Positions 16,348 through 23,942 of a stretch of 64,000 nt of DNA are shown piece after piece; position 1 is the first letter of the stretch; the number at the start of each line of letters is the position of its first letter. The notes below the pieces were generated by a model. The model saw only the letters and a list, made by a program, of their open reading frames with translations, was not told the origin of the DNA and ran no database searches. The stretch is from an uncultured Oscillospiraceae bacterium (GTDB lineage: Bacteria; Bacillota; Clostridia; Oscillospirales; Ruminococcaceae), in the NCBI GenBank assembly GCA_910577365.1, contig CAJTMU010000004.1, positions 1-64,000 of the forward strand. The letters run 5' to 3'. The translations under genes were made by a program, and so were the position numbers.

Positions 16348-17235
16348 ATGGTAAGAATTCGAGATCTGCGCAAAAAGTACGGCGCTATCCCTGTACTTAA
16401 CGGTTTGAGCATGGATATCGAGGACGGGGACGTCTATGGTTTTCTGGGGCGCAACGGCTGTGGAAAAACCACGACAATGAATATTATCTGCAATATTATT
16501 CCCAAAGACGAGGGCAAGATCACTTTAGGTAACGGCAAGCCGATAAAGGTCGGGTATCTGCCGGAAAGCCCTATGATATACGGCTATATGACCGCAAAAG
16601 AGTATCTGGAATATATTGCCGCTTGCAGCGAATGGCAGGGCGACGTAAACAGGCGCGTTGCAGAGGTGCTTGATGTAGTCGGGCTATCGAAAGCCGCCAA
16701 CCAGCGCGCAAAGGGTTTCTCGCGCGGCATGACGCAGCGTCTCGGAATGGGCGCGGCTATACTCGGCAACCCCGAGCTGCTGATTTTTGACGAGCCTACC
16801 TCGGCACTTGACCCGCAAGGACGTGCAGAAGTAATCTCGATAATCAACCGTCTGAAATCCATGGGCTGCACGATAGTGCTTTCAACTCATATCTTATCTG
16901 ATGTTGAGCGTGTTGCAAACCGGATAGGCATAATGAGAAACGGAGTGCTCGCAGAGGAGGGCAGCCTTAAAGAGCTGCTGAGAAGGCAGGGCGGAGACGT
17001 TATCAACATTACCGTAAGAGGGCTTACACAGGAGAACAAAATAAAGCTCCTGTCGGTTGACTTCGCCCGTGCGGAATACAACAATGATGAGGATCTGTTC
17101 CGCTTTGGAACGGAAGACGCGGAGGATACCGCAAGGCGGCTTATGCGGCTGATGGCTGACAACGATATTGTCGCGGAAAGCTTCAGCATAGGTACGGCTA
17201 CCTTGGAAGAGGTATTCGGAAAGGTGGTGGGCTGA
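16348..17235 (+). CDS. ABC transporter ATP-binding protein
   Basis: A 295-residue ABC-2 type ATPase. Walker A is GRNGCGKTT (about 34-42), the signature is FSRGMTQRLGMG, Walker B is LLIFDEPTSALDP, and the H-loop is STHILSD. The C-terminal 80 residues (INITVRGLTQENKIKLLS onward) are the extension typical of exporters such as BcrA/CcmA-like proteins. It is separated by one base from the permease gene, so the two form a transporter. The substrate is unknown; such pairs often export peptides, lipids or antimicrobials. Confidence 0.9.
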   Translation: MVRIRDLRKKYGAIPVLNGLSMDIEDGDVYGFLGRNGCGKTTTMNIICNIIPKDEGKITLGNGKPIKVGYLPESPMIYGYMTAKEYLEYIAACSEWQGDVNRRVAEVLDVVGLSKAANQRAKGFSRGMTQRLGMGAAILGNPELLIFDEPTSALDPQGRAEVISIINRLKSMGCTIVLSTHILSDVERVANRIGIMRNGVLAEEGSLKELLRRQGGDVINITVRGLTQENKIKLLSVDFARAEYNNDEDLFRFGTEDAEDTARRLMRLMADNDIVAESFSIGTATLEEVFGKVVG

Positions 17236-17236
17236 T

Positions 17237-18097
17237 ATGCAGATAAAATACGGATTTAAAAAGGAATGGCTTCAGTTTTCACGCACATTCCGCTTCGGCG
17301 GTATACTTATAGCCATTTTCTCGTTCGCTCTGGCAGACCCGCTGATGTATATGCTGCTAAATTTTATGATGAATTATATCAATAATATGGAATATCCGCA
17401 GATGGCTGCTGTGATGACTATGAGTAACGGAACGAACACTCTTGATATGGTTTCGGGAATGATAAACGATTCGGGGCTTATTTTCTCGATGACCATGGCT
17501 GACCTGTGCGCAACGTCGCTGCTGATAATCATGCTAATACTCATGTCGCCCGCAGGCGGCGAACAGAAAAAGCGCGCCACCATAATCCCCTCCTGCTGCG
17601 GGCTGAAATATTTCAACTACCTTGTGCCGAAATTCGTTATCTATCCGCTTACCGTTTTCGGCGGCACGTTCCTTGCGGTTATAACCGCAGGCGGTCTGTG
17701 CAATATGCTGTTCAGCGAAAATCATATCGATTTCGGAATGATACTTCTGGCGGCATTCCTGTGCGCGGTATACGCGGCGTTCATTACCACCGTGTACCTT
17801 TCAATAGGGCTTTGCACAAGCAAGCCCGGCGTAGTGACGGTGCTGGTGTATCTGGGCGCCTCGCTTGTGGAAATTATTCTGACAAGCCTTGACCTTACCA
17901 AATTCCACCCGTTTACGCTAAGATCGCTGGTCACAAGCGAAATGTTTGTGGGAGAGTTTGAGCTTTCGGAAAATATTGCAAGCATTTGCGTGGGCACGCT
18001 GCTTTCAATTATAGTTATGGCGCTGATGTTCTTTATGGCTTACGCAGTGCTTAACGCGAAAAAAATAAACAATCAAGAGGACAAGCCGGAATTTTAA
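17237..18097 (+). CDS. ABC-2 type permease
   Basis: A 286-residue membrane protein with about six hydrophobic segments (roughly 20-45, 87-103, 133-160, 172-200, 202-222, 247-275). It is the membrane partner of the ATPase just upstream. The amphipathic N-terminus MQIKYGFKKEWLQFSRTFRFG is typical of this type. The sequence GGEQKKRATIIPSCCGLKYFNYLVPKF sits in a cytoplasmic loop that could touch the ATPase. Its stop is followed in the same frame by the GNAT gene. Confidence 0.85.
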   Translation: MQIKYGFKKEWLQFSRTFRFGGILIAIFSFALADPLMYMLLNFMMNYINNMEYPQMAAVMTMSNGTNTLDMVSGMINDSGLIFSMTMADLCATSLLIIMLILMSPAGGEQKKRATIIPSCCGLKYFNYLVPKFVIYPLTVFGGTFLAVITAGGLCNMLFSENHIDFGMILLAAFLCAVYAAFITTVYLSIGLCTSKPGVVTVLVYLGASLVEIILTSLDLTKFHPFTLRSLVTSEMFVGEFELSENIASICVGTLLSIIVMALMFFMAYAVLNAKKINNQEDKPEF

Positions 18098-18112
18098 CGC
18101 GTCGGAGAAAAT

Positions 18113-18532
18113 CTTTTTAAATTTGAAATAAAAGGCGGCGGCAGCGACGTTGATTACGTCTGCGAAAGGCTTGTCGAGTACAACTTGCGGCAGGTGCCGC
18201 GCTCCCAGCGGGAAAACTTCATCGACATAAGCAGAAAGTTCACGGACGAAAACAAAAGAATTATCGGGGGCTGCGTCGCTGAGATATACTGCTGGAATAT
18301 CACTTGGATTGATGTGCTGTGGGTCGATGAGAATTTCAGAGGGAACGGGCTGGGCTCGGCGCTTCTGAAAGATACAGAGAAGACCGCCGTAAGAGAGGGC
18401 TGTTCGCTTATACACCTCGATACGTTTGATTTTCAGGCAAAGGATTTTTACGCTAAACACGACTATGAGGTATTCGGCGTACTTGAGGACTGCTCGAGGG
18501 ACATTGCAGATACTACCTTAAAAAGAAGATAG
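18113..18532 (+). CDS. GNAT family N-acetyltransferase, start codon unclear
   Basis: The frame encodes a typical small GNAT protein: FKFEIKGGGSDVDYVCERLVEYN, IIGGCVAEIYCWNITWIDVLWVDE, then the acetyl-CoA site FRGNGLGSALL, and DTFDFQAKDFYAKHDYEVFGVLED. The conserved N-terminus begins at about 18113, five bases after GGAG, but the codon there is CTT, and no ATG, GTG or TTG occurs before TTG 18185, which would cut off about 24 conserved residues. The gene may have lost its start, use a rare start, or be expressed by read-through from the permease, whose TAA is in the same frame. The substrate is unknown. Confidence 0.65.
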   Translation, partial: LFKFEIKGGGSDVDYVCERLVEYNLRQVPRSQRENFIDISRKFTDENKRIIGGCVAEIYCWNITWIDVLWVDENFRGNGLGSALLKDTEKTAVREGCSLIHLDTFDFQAKDFYAKHDYEVFGVLEDCSRDIADTTLKRR

Positions 18533-18619
18533 GTAATAAACGATAAAGTCTAACACCATCTCAGCGGGGCGGAAGCGCATCTGACATGTGTTATTGTATA
18601 ATTGAGGGGGATAGCTTTT

Positions 18620-19123
18620 ATGGCAAAGGTCATCATGATGTGCGGCAGAATATGCTGCGGCAAAAGCACATACGCGCGGAGGCTGAGAACAGAAATAAAC
18701 GCAGCGGTGCTTTCGATTGACGAGATAATGCTCGCCGTTTTCGGTCAATACGCGGGAGAAAAGCACGATGAATATGTTGAAAGGCTTAAAAAGTATTTTT
18801 TCGGAAAATCGGCGGAGCTTATCGAAGCGGGGATAAACGTTATTCTTGACTGGGGCTTCTGGACAAGGGAAGAAAGGCAGTATGCGAGGAAATTTTACGC
18901 GGCGCGCGATATCGGGTGCGAGCTTCACTATATCGACATAAGCGACGGGCTTTGGTCGGAACGGCTGTGCAAAAGGAATGCTCTTGTGAAGTCGGGAAAA
19001 GCAAACGATTATTTTGTGGACGAAAATCTTGCCCGAAAGTTTGCCTCGATATTTGAGCCGCCCGATGCCGAGGAAACGGATATCACAATATATGAGGACG
19101 ATACCGATATGGAGGAGCTATGA
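18620..19123 (+). CDS. P-loop kinase-like ATP-binding protein (zeta toxin/AAA_33 type)
   Basis: A protein of 167 residues with Walker A GRICCGKST at about 9-17, LSIDEIMLAVFGQ (the Asp of the kinase core) and the lid-like RLCKRNALVKSGK. These features suit small nucleoside- or sugar-kinase-like proteins and zeta-toxin relatives. No antitoxin-like partner is present. The ATG at 18620 is 9 bases after GAGGGGG. It overlaps the next gene by 4 bases (ATGA). The substrate is not inferable. Confidence 0.75.
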   Translation: MAKVIMMCGRICCGKSTYARRLRTEINAAVLSIDEIMLAVFGQYAGEKHDEYVERLKKYFFGKSAELIEAGINVILDWGFWTREERQYARKFYAARDIGCELHYIDISDGLWSERLCKRNALVKSGKANDYFVDENLARKFASIFEPPDAEETDITIYEDDTDMEEL

Positions 19124-19743
19124 CAGAACAGGAAAAAATGCTTAAGGGCATGATCTATGACCCGTCGGACGAGGAGCTTGTCCGCAAACGGCTGAAGGCT
19201 CACCGTCTTTCAAAGGCTTTCAGCGACACGCCCGAGGAGGACGAAAAAACGCGCGCGGAGATACTTGCTCAGCTTGTTCCGAATATGAGAGAGGGCACCG
19301 CTTTGAACTCGCCGATAGCCTTCGATTACGGCATCTTCACCTCTTTCGGAACAAACTGCTTTGCGAATTTCAATTTTACCGTGCTGGACTGCTGTCCCGT
19401 TACAATAGGGAATGATGTGTTTTTCGGTCCCAACTGCTCGCTTTATACACCCATTCACCCGCTTATTGCGGAGGAAAGGAAATTACGCAGAAAAGCCGAC
19501 GGAACGCTTTACGACCTTGAATACGCCGCTCCGATAAATATTGAGGACGGCTGCTGGATAGCAGGCGGAGTGACAATATGCGGAGGCGTGACGATAGGCA
19601 AAGGCTCGGTTATCGGCGCGGGTAGCGTGGTCACACGCGATATTCCGTCGGGAGTCTTTGCTGCGGGAAACCCTTGCAGGGTCATTCGCAATATTACGGA
19701 GAATGATTCTATATACAAAAAAAGCTTTTTGTTTGAAACATAA
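19120..19743 (+). CDS. Sugar O-acetyltransferase, maltose/galactoside type
   Basis: A 207-residue hexapeptide-repeat (left-handed beta-helix) acetyltransferase of the Maa/LacA group. The N-terminal maltose-acetyltransferase cap is MLKGMIYDPSDEELVRKRLKAH. The catalytic His is in SLYTPIHPL, and the hexapeptide tiers CWIAGGVTICGGVTIGKGSVIGAGSVV lead to NPCRVIR, the acetyl-CoA binding end. It transfers acetyl from acetyl-CoA to a sugar hydroxyl. It is translationally coupled to the P-loop gene. Confidence 0.9.
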   Translation: MTEQEKMLKGMIYDPSDEELVRKRLKAHRLSKAFSDTPEEDEKTRAEILAQLVPNMREGTALNSPIAFDYGIFTSFGTNCFANFNFTVLDCCPVTIGNDVFFGPNCSLYTPIHPLIAEERKLRRKADGTLYDLEYAAPINIEDGCWIAGGVTICGGVTIGKGSVIGAGSVVTRDIPSGVFAAGNPCRVIRNITENDSIYKKSFLFET

Positions 19744-19763
19744 TGATTTATATGCATTAACAA

Positions 19764-19787
19764 ACCGCCCGAGTTGCCTCGGGCGGT
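19764..19787 (+). terminator. Hairpin after the acetyltransferase gene
   Basis: ACCGCCCGAG and CTCGGGCGGT pair around TTGC. There is no U tract on this side because the repeat element starts at the last base. A near-identical hairpin stands at the other end of the element. Confidence 0.6.
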
Positions 19788-19954
19788 CAGACTGTATATA
19801 AAGTGTTTACCTAAGCTGAAATATTTAAATTTGAAATTTTCCGCGACCCGCCTAAGTACGCAACACTCTGCTTCGCTCCGTGTTACGTATTTAGGCTCTC
19901 GCGAAAAATTTGCTGCGTCAACGTTGCGCTGCACTAACTTTTTATACAAGCTGA
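19787..19954 (+). repeat. Dispersed intergenic repeat, reference copy
   Basis: 168 bp from TCAGACTGTATATAAAGTG to ACTTTTTATACAAGCTGA, imperfect terminal inverted repeats. Inner order: TTTAAATTTGAAATTTTCCG, then GACCCGCC, a stem TAAGTACGCAACAC with GTGTTACGTATTTA around a GCTTCGC loop, GGCTCTCGCG, then AAAAATTTGCTGCGTCAACG and TTGCGCTGCACTAAC. It is flanked on both sides by ACCGCCCGA...TCGGGCGGT hairpins. It has no coding potential and resembles a MITE. Confidence 0.8.
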
Positions 19955-19983
19955 CCGCCCGAATTACTTCGGGCGGTGTTTTT
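19954..19983 (-). terminator. Terminator between the repeat and the convergent GH gene
   Basis: ACCGCCCGAA and TTCGGGCGGT pair around TTAC, followed on the plus strand by GTTTTTT. On the plus strand it is a canonical terminator; on the minus strand it closes the GH gene. Confidence 0.75.
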
Positions 19984-21425
19984 TATCCTTTGATTATAGG
20001 GGAATATCTGATCCTTATATTCGGCATTTTGGTTATCTCCGAATAGTAATTCATCTGCCAGTCATCGCCCTGCGAGGGATCGTTCTCGCCGCTTGCGGGA
20101 GGCGCAAAAATCTTCAGTGTCATATCCGCTTCGCCGTTCAAGGGCTTCTCGAAAAATGCGGGCATTAGGTCTATACACTTTGCCTCAGGGCTTTTGTAGA
20201 ACCACTTTCCGTTAAGCTCCATCATCAGATTCAGCGGCTCGTCAAAATAAATCTCGCAGAACACGGGGCTTTTCTCGAAATGCAGAGGAATGGCAATTCC
20301 GGTGCTGTCCTCGCTGCCGCCCCAGCGAAGTTTCGCGGGGAGCGTTACCTCGCCAACCTGCTCTACTGCAGGTGAGAAATACTCGTCGTGAATTATCTCC
20401 TTATAGGTCTGCATAGCGGGCTGCTCTACGCCTACATCGGGGTTGTTGGGATCCTCTATTTCCAGACCAAGGCGGCCCCTATCACGGAACTGGTAGAAAG
20501 TGAAGCCGTTGAACCAGCCCTGATCGCTGTCATTTTTAAGCAGCTCGGTGAACTCCTTTATCATATCCGCCTGATCGTAAGGTCCGGTAACGTCGCCGTC
20601 GGCGTTAAACTCGCTCATTACCATGGGCTTCTTAACTCCGCCGCAAAGCTCGCGATAGCGCTTTTCGGAGAGCTTGGTAAGGTTATAAACGTCGGATACC
20701 TTGCTGCGCCCGAAGCTTGTGCCGCCCTCGTCCGCAACATCGTAGGGCCAGCCCCAGTGCAGTGACATATATTTGTCCACCGACCATATATCCGTAGCTC
20801 TTACGGCTTCGGCAAACTCTTTTTCCATCTCAATTTCATCGGGCTTTTCGGGGTTCTCAACTCCGCCGATACAAAGCACTGTGGATACGTTGGGCGCTTC
20901 TCTCTTTATTATGTTATGGAAACGAACGTAGAAATCAGCTATTTCCTGATAAGTGGCACGCTTGGTGAAAGAAAACCAGTTACCCGTGGCTTCGTGATTT
21001 ATACGAAGCTGCATTCTTCCATATGTGCGCAGCTCCTGCGCGATTTTTACAAGATACTCGTCGGTAAGATTCGGGTCAATGGTAATAGTCAGGATAACGT
21101 CCTGCCCGTGGCGGCGCACGTCCTTCATACAGGTGAAAGGCTCATCGTCGGTCGTACCGCCGATACCTCCCTTATAGGTGAAATAATCGTCATAGGGATA
21201 ATCCCACTGGAAAGATACGTCCTTATCCGCGAACGCGTCCCTCGCGCGCTTCGGGAACGCTTCATCAAGGGGATAATAACAATACATAAGGCTTACCGCG
21301 CGGTGAGGTCTGCCCAGCTTATGCAGGATATAATCCTGATTTACATATTCGCCGCGCTCACTGCCGTCGCCTAAGTCCACCGCGCACTTTGCGGGCGTAA
21401 GCTTGATTTCATAAAGTTTTTCCAT
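19983..21425 (-). CDS. Putative intracellular glycoside hydrolase, clan GH-A-like (GH26-type motifs)
   Basis: A 480-residue soluble protein without signal peptide. The first 330 residues look like a (beta/alpha)8 hydrolase. LRINHEATGNWFSF carries a likely acid/base Glu in the GH26 style, and VMSEFNADG the likely nucleophile Glu. GFTFYQFRDRGRLGLE resembles the last barrel strand. The remaining 140 residues look beta-rich, perhaps a carbohydrate-binding or accessory domain. The GH family cannot be fixed by eye. The promoter overlaps a cre-like operator, consistent with carbohydrate control. It starts after AAAGGAGGAC. Confidence 0.6.
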   Translation of the reverse strand: MEKLYEIKLTPAKCAVDLGDGSERGEYVNQDYILHKLGRPHRAVSLMYCYYPLDEAFPKRARDAFADKDVSFQWDYPYDDYFTYKGGIGGTTDDEPFTCMKDVRRHGQDVILTITIDPNLTDEYLVKIAQELRTYGRMQLRINHEATGNWFSFTKRATYQEIADFYVRFHNIIKREAPNVSTVLCIGGVENPEKPDEIEMEKEFAEAVRATDIWSVDKYMSLHWGWPYDVADEGGTSFGRSKVSDVYNLTKLSEKRYRELCGGVKKPMVMSEFNADGDVTGPYDQADMIKEFTELLKNDSDQGWFNGFTFYQFRDRGRLGLEIEDPNNPDVGVEQPAMQTYKEIIHDEYFSPAVEQVGEVTLPAKLRWGGSEDSTGIAIPLHFEKSPVFCEIYFDEPLNLMMELNGKWFYKSPEAKCIDLMPAFFEKPLNGEADMTLKIFAPPASGENDPSQGDDWQMNYYSEITKMPNIRIRYSPIIKG

Positions 21426-21468
21426 ATCAATTGTCCTCCTTTATACGGGTTTCCCCGCTGTTGAAACA

Positions 21469-21497
21469 AGTATATCATATACTGAAAACGTTTTCAA
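21469..21497 (-). promoter_or_regulatory. Promoter with a cre-like operator over its -35
   Basis: On the minus strand: TTGAAA (21492-21497), 17 bases, TATACT (21469-21474). The palindrome TGAAAACGTTTTCA (21483-21496) overlaps -35 and fits the LacI/CcpA cre consensus at every position. Binding there would block RNA polymerase. Confidence 0.75.
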
Positions 21498-21663
21498 GAT
21501 GTTGGGAATTTTATTATATCTTTTGGTCATTAAAGCAAACTTTGCTGATGTCAACAAATTCGCCGGCGTGCCATATGAACGTCAAGGTTTTTTGACTTTG
21601 ACACGCACACCCAAAAATTTTTTGTAAAACAAGCGTTGAGCGTATATGAGCACGAGTTATAAA

Positions 21664-22074
21664 TTACTTATTCGCCTGAAAGTCAATAAAAGCTTTTGTT
21701 TGTTCTCTGACATATTCGTGAATATCCGTTCTATCCGCCACATCTTTTAAAACGTTGATATACTCATTTTTTCCGGCATTGATGCATCTGTTTACCATAA
21801 AAACAGTGGTAAATGAGGGACTTCTTTTTACGGATTCCAACAGAAGTATTTCATAATCGGGGGAAAACTGCTCTATAAAATGTACGATTGCTCCCGGGTC
21901 ACCAAACCAGACCTCGGGGTGTCTTTCCAAAAGACTTAACAGTCCCCCAACAGCATTCAACCCGTATCCGGCACTTTTAATATTATCTATGCTTTCATAC
22001 ATTACCGCCATATCCGCTTCACCATCTCTGATGGATTGCTCAATTTTTGCAATTTCCTCATCCAATACGCTCAT
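21664..22074 (-). CDS. Small acidic helical protein, unknown function
   Basis: A 136-residue protein I do not recognise. It is acidic and appears all-helical, with SILDEEIAKIEQ-like and YINVLKDVADRTDIHEYVREQ segments that suggest HEAT-like pairs. FGDPGAIVHFIEQFSPDYEILLLESVKRSP resembles small immunity proteins of polymorphic toxins, but no toxin gene is next to it. It starts after a weak GGGGGG tract. Its position between two carbohydrate genes gives no clear hint. Confidence 0.6.
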   Translation of the reverse strand: MSVLDEEIAKIEQSIRDGEADMAVMYESIDNIKSAGYGLNAVGGLLSLLERHPEVWFGDPGAIVHFIEQFSPDYEILLLESVKRSPSFTTVFMVNRCINAGKNEYINVLKDVADRTDIHEYVREQTKAFIDFQANK

Positions 22075-22114
22075 TCTTTTTCACCCCCCCGCGGCATAAC
22101 CGCTATAAATATAT

Positions 22115-23599
22115 TTATTCATATGTACAGTTAAAATCGGTAAACTTCGCGCTGCCGCCGACTGCGTACAAACCGAGAACAACTCCCGTGAACCCGCCCG
22201 ACACCTCGCTGGTGAGATATTTTGACTGCGCCGAACCGAGTGTTTTCTCTCCGTTTTCCGTAACGACCGCGAACGTGTAAGAATAATTGCCCATATACAG
22301 CTTCAGGATAACCTCGCCGCATGCCAGAGAAACCGTATTCTGTATGTGCTTGATATCCCCGATATTAAGCTTTTCTACCGCCTCAAAGCCCTCCGCGGTC
22401 TTTCTTACGGCAATTTCGTAATGCTCGTTTTCGCACATAAACGCCGTAACCCCCGCTTCGCCGTCAATCAATTTAACTTTTACCGAGAGCACTCCGTTAA
22501 AATCCCGCTGGCGCAGACCTATAAACGTAGGAGAAGCCACATTGTCAAGCGTTTTGTCCGTACCCCGAAGCACGGCGCTATGGTCGAACAGAACATAATT
22601 GTTCATTTCGGGGTGGCGCAGAAAGCACCAATCCCTGCTCCAATCGGTATTTTCAAAAGTGTACCGTTTTTTCACACGCTGAACGAAATCACCCTTTATC
22701 TCATAGCTTTCCGCGGCGGTCCTGTCAAGCCCCGCATAAAACCAACCATCCTCGGTAAATGTCACGGGAACCATAAAGACCTCGCGCCCCAGATTATGAT
22801 ACGGCATCCAGTCGCCCTGCTGACGGAATCCAAGACACAGGATATGCCAATCGCCGTTTTTGTCGCATATCAGATCGCCGTGCCCTATGCCCTGTATTAT
22901 GCATGGAGCTTTGTTCCTGTTTGTTATTATGGGATTGTCGGGGCAGGTCGTGAATTTTCCGCCCTTGTCTCCCCAAACTGAATCGCCGCGCGCGAGCGTT
23001 ATCATGTGACCGTATTCCGTGCCGCCCTCAGCAGCCATCAGATAATATGTACCGTTTATCTTATACAAATGTGGGCTTTCAAGATATCTGCCGCCCGAGC
23101 CTTGCCAGATACAGCGGCTCTCGGTAAGCTTTTTGCCCGTGGCAATATCTATTTCGCACTGGACAACTCCGCCGACTCCGCTGCTGTCGGTGCCGTTGCT
23201 CATGAAATACGTCCTGCCGTCCTCAAAATACAGCGACGGGTCGATACCGTCTTGCTCAACATATACCGGCTCACTCCACTCGCCGTAAATATCGTCAGTA
23301 TAAACATAAAAATTCTGATGGGTGGTGTCGTTGGTGGTGACCATGTAAAACCGCCCGTCGTTATACCTTATCGTCGGGGCGAACACCCCGCCCGAGCTGT
23401 TTATCCCCTCAAGCATTACCTGACTTTTACGCGTAAGGACATGACCTATCTGTTCCCAATTCACCAAGTCATCGCTTTCAAACAGCGGCACTCCTGGGAA
23501 GAATTGAAAAGAGCTGCACACCAAATAATACTTTCCGTTTGCCGAGCATACGCTGGGATCGGGGTAAAACCCCTTTACTACCGGATTAGAATATCTCAT
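22115..23599 (-). CDS. Glycoside hydrolase family 43 (beta-xylosidase / alpha-arabinofuranosidase type)
   Basis: A 494-residue protein. The N-terminal five-bladed propeller of GH43 is clear: NPVVKGFYPDPSVC with the general-base Asp, GIDPSLYFEDGRTYFM with the pKa-modulating Asp, and YLESPHLYKINGTYYL with the general-acid Glu. The C-terminal third (from about 320) is a beta-sandwich as in GH43 subfamilies 11/12. It acts on xylo- or arabino-oligosaccharides, intracellularly since no signal peptide is seen. It starts after AAGGAGAT. The strand is shared with the cre-controlled GH gene, but 450 bases and an orphan separate them. Confidence 0.9.
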   Translation of the reverse strand: MRYSNPVVKGFYPDPSVCSANGKYYLVCSSFQFFPGVPLFESDDLVNWEQIGHVLTRKSQVMLEGINSSGGVFAPTIRYNDGRFYMVTTNDTTHQNFYVYTDDIYGEWSEPVYVEQDGIDPSLYFEDGRTYFMSNGTDSSGVGGVVQCEIDIATGKKLTESRCIWQGSGGRYLESPHLYKINGTYYLMAAEGGTEYGHMITLARGDSVWGDKGGKFTTCPDNPIITNRNKAPCIIQGIGHGDLICDKNGDWHILCLGFRQQGDWMPYHNLGREVFMVPVTFTEDGWFYAGLDRTAAESYEIKGDFVQRVKKRYTFENTDWSRDWCFLRHPEMNNYVLFDHSAVLRGTDKTLDNVASPTFIGLRQRDFNGVLSVKVKLIDGEAGVTAFMCENEHYEIAVRKTAEGFEAVEKLNIGDIKHIQNTVSLACGEVILKLYMGNYSYTFAVVTENGEKTLGSAQSKYLTSEVSGGFTGVVLGLYAVGGSAKFTDFNCTYE

Positions 23600-23621
23600 C
23601 TTGTATCTCCTTATTTTGATT

Positions 23622-23735
23622 TAAAACTATTCGCGACCCGCCTGAATGCGCACCGCTTTGCTTCGCTGAGTGTTGTGCATTCAGGCTCTCGTGAAAAAAC
23701 TCCTGCATGGACAGTCGGTAATATTTACTTTCAGT
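23622..23735 (+). repeat. Dispersed intergenic repeat, partial copy upstream of GH43
   Basis: GCGACCCGCCTGAATGCGCA, then GCTTTGCTTCGC, then TGTTGTGCATTCAGGCTCTC and GTGAAAAAACTCCTGC. The inner stem CCTGAATGCGCA pairs with TGTGCATTCAGG and differs in sequence from other copies. Terminal repeats are not seen. The remainder of the 23600-23942 gap has short palindromes (AAGGGACGCGTCCCTT at about 23826) but no gene. Confidence 0.65.
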
Positions 23736-23942
23736 GTCTTCGATCTATTGATTTTGGGTCGGGTTTGGATTAGAAATGTTCTGAAAACTCCGCGTTTTGA
23801 GCGGGAATGCGGAGTCGGGTTTCCCAAGGGACGCGTCCCTTTAGTGTAGTGTCGGAGCAGTGCTCAGACCGAAGTTTGGTGGCAGCCAGATCTCACATTA
23901 ACAATACAATGCTATTGGATGCGCTTACCGCTGATAATACGC

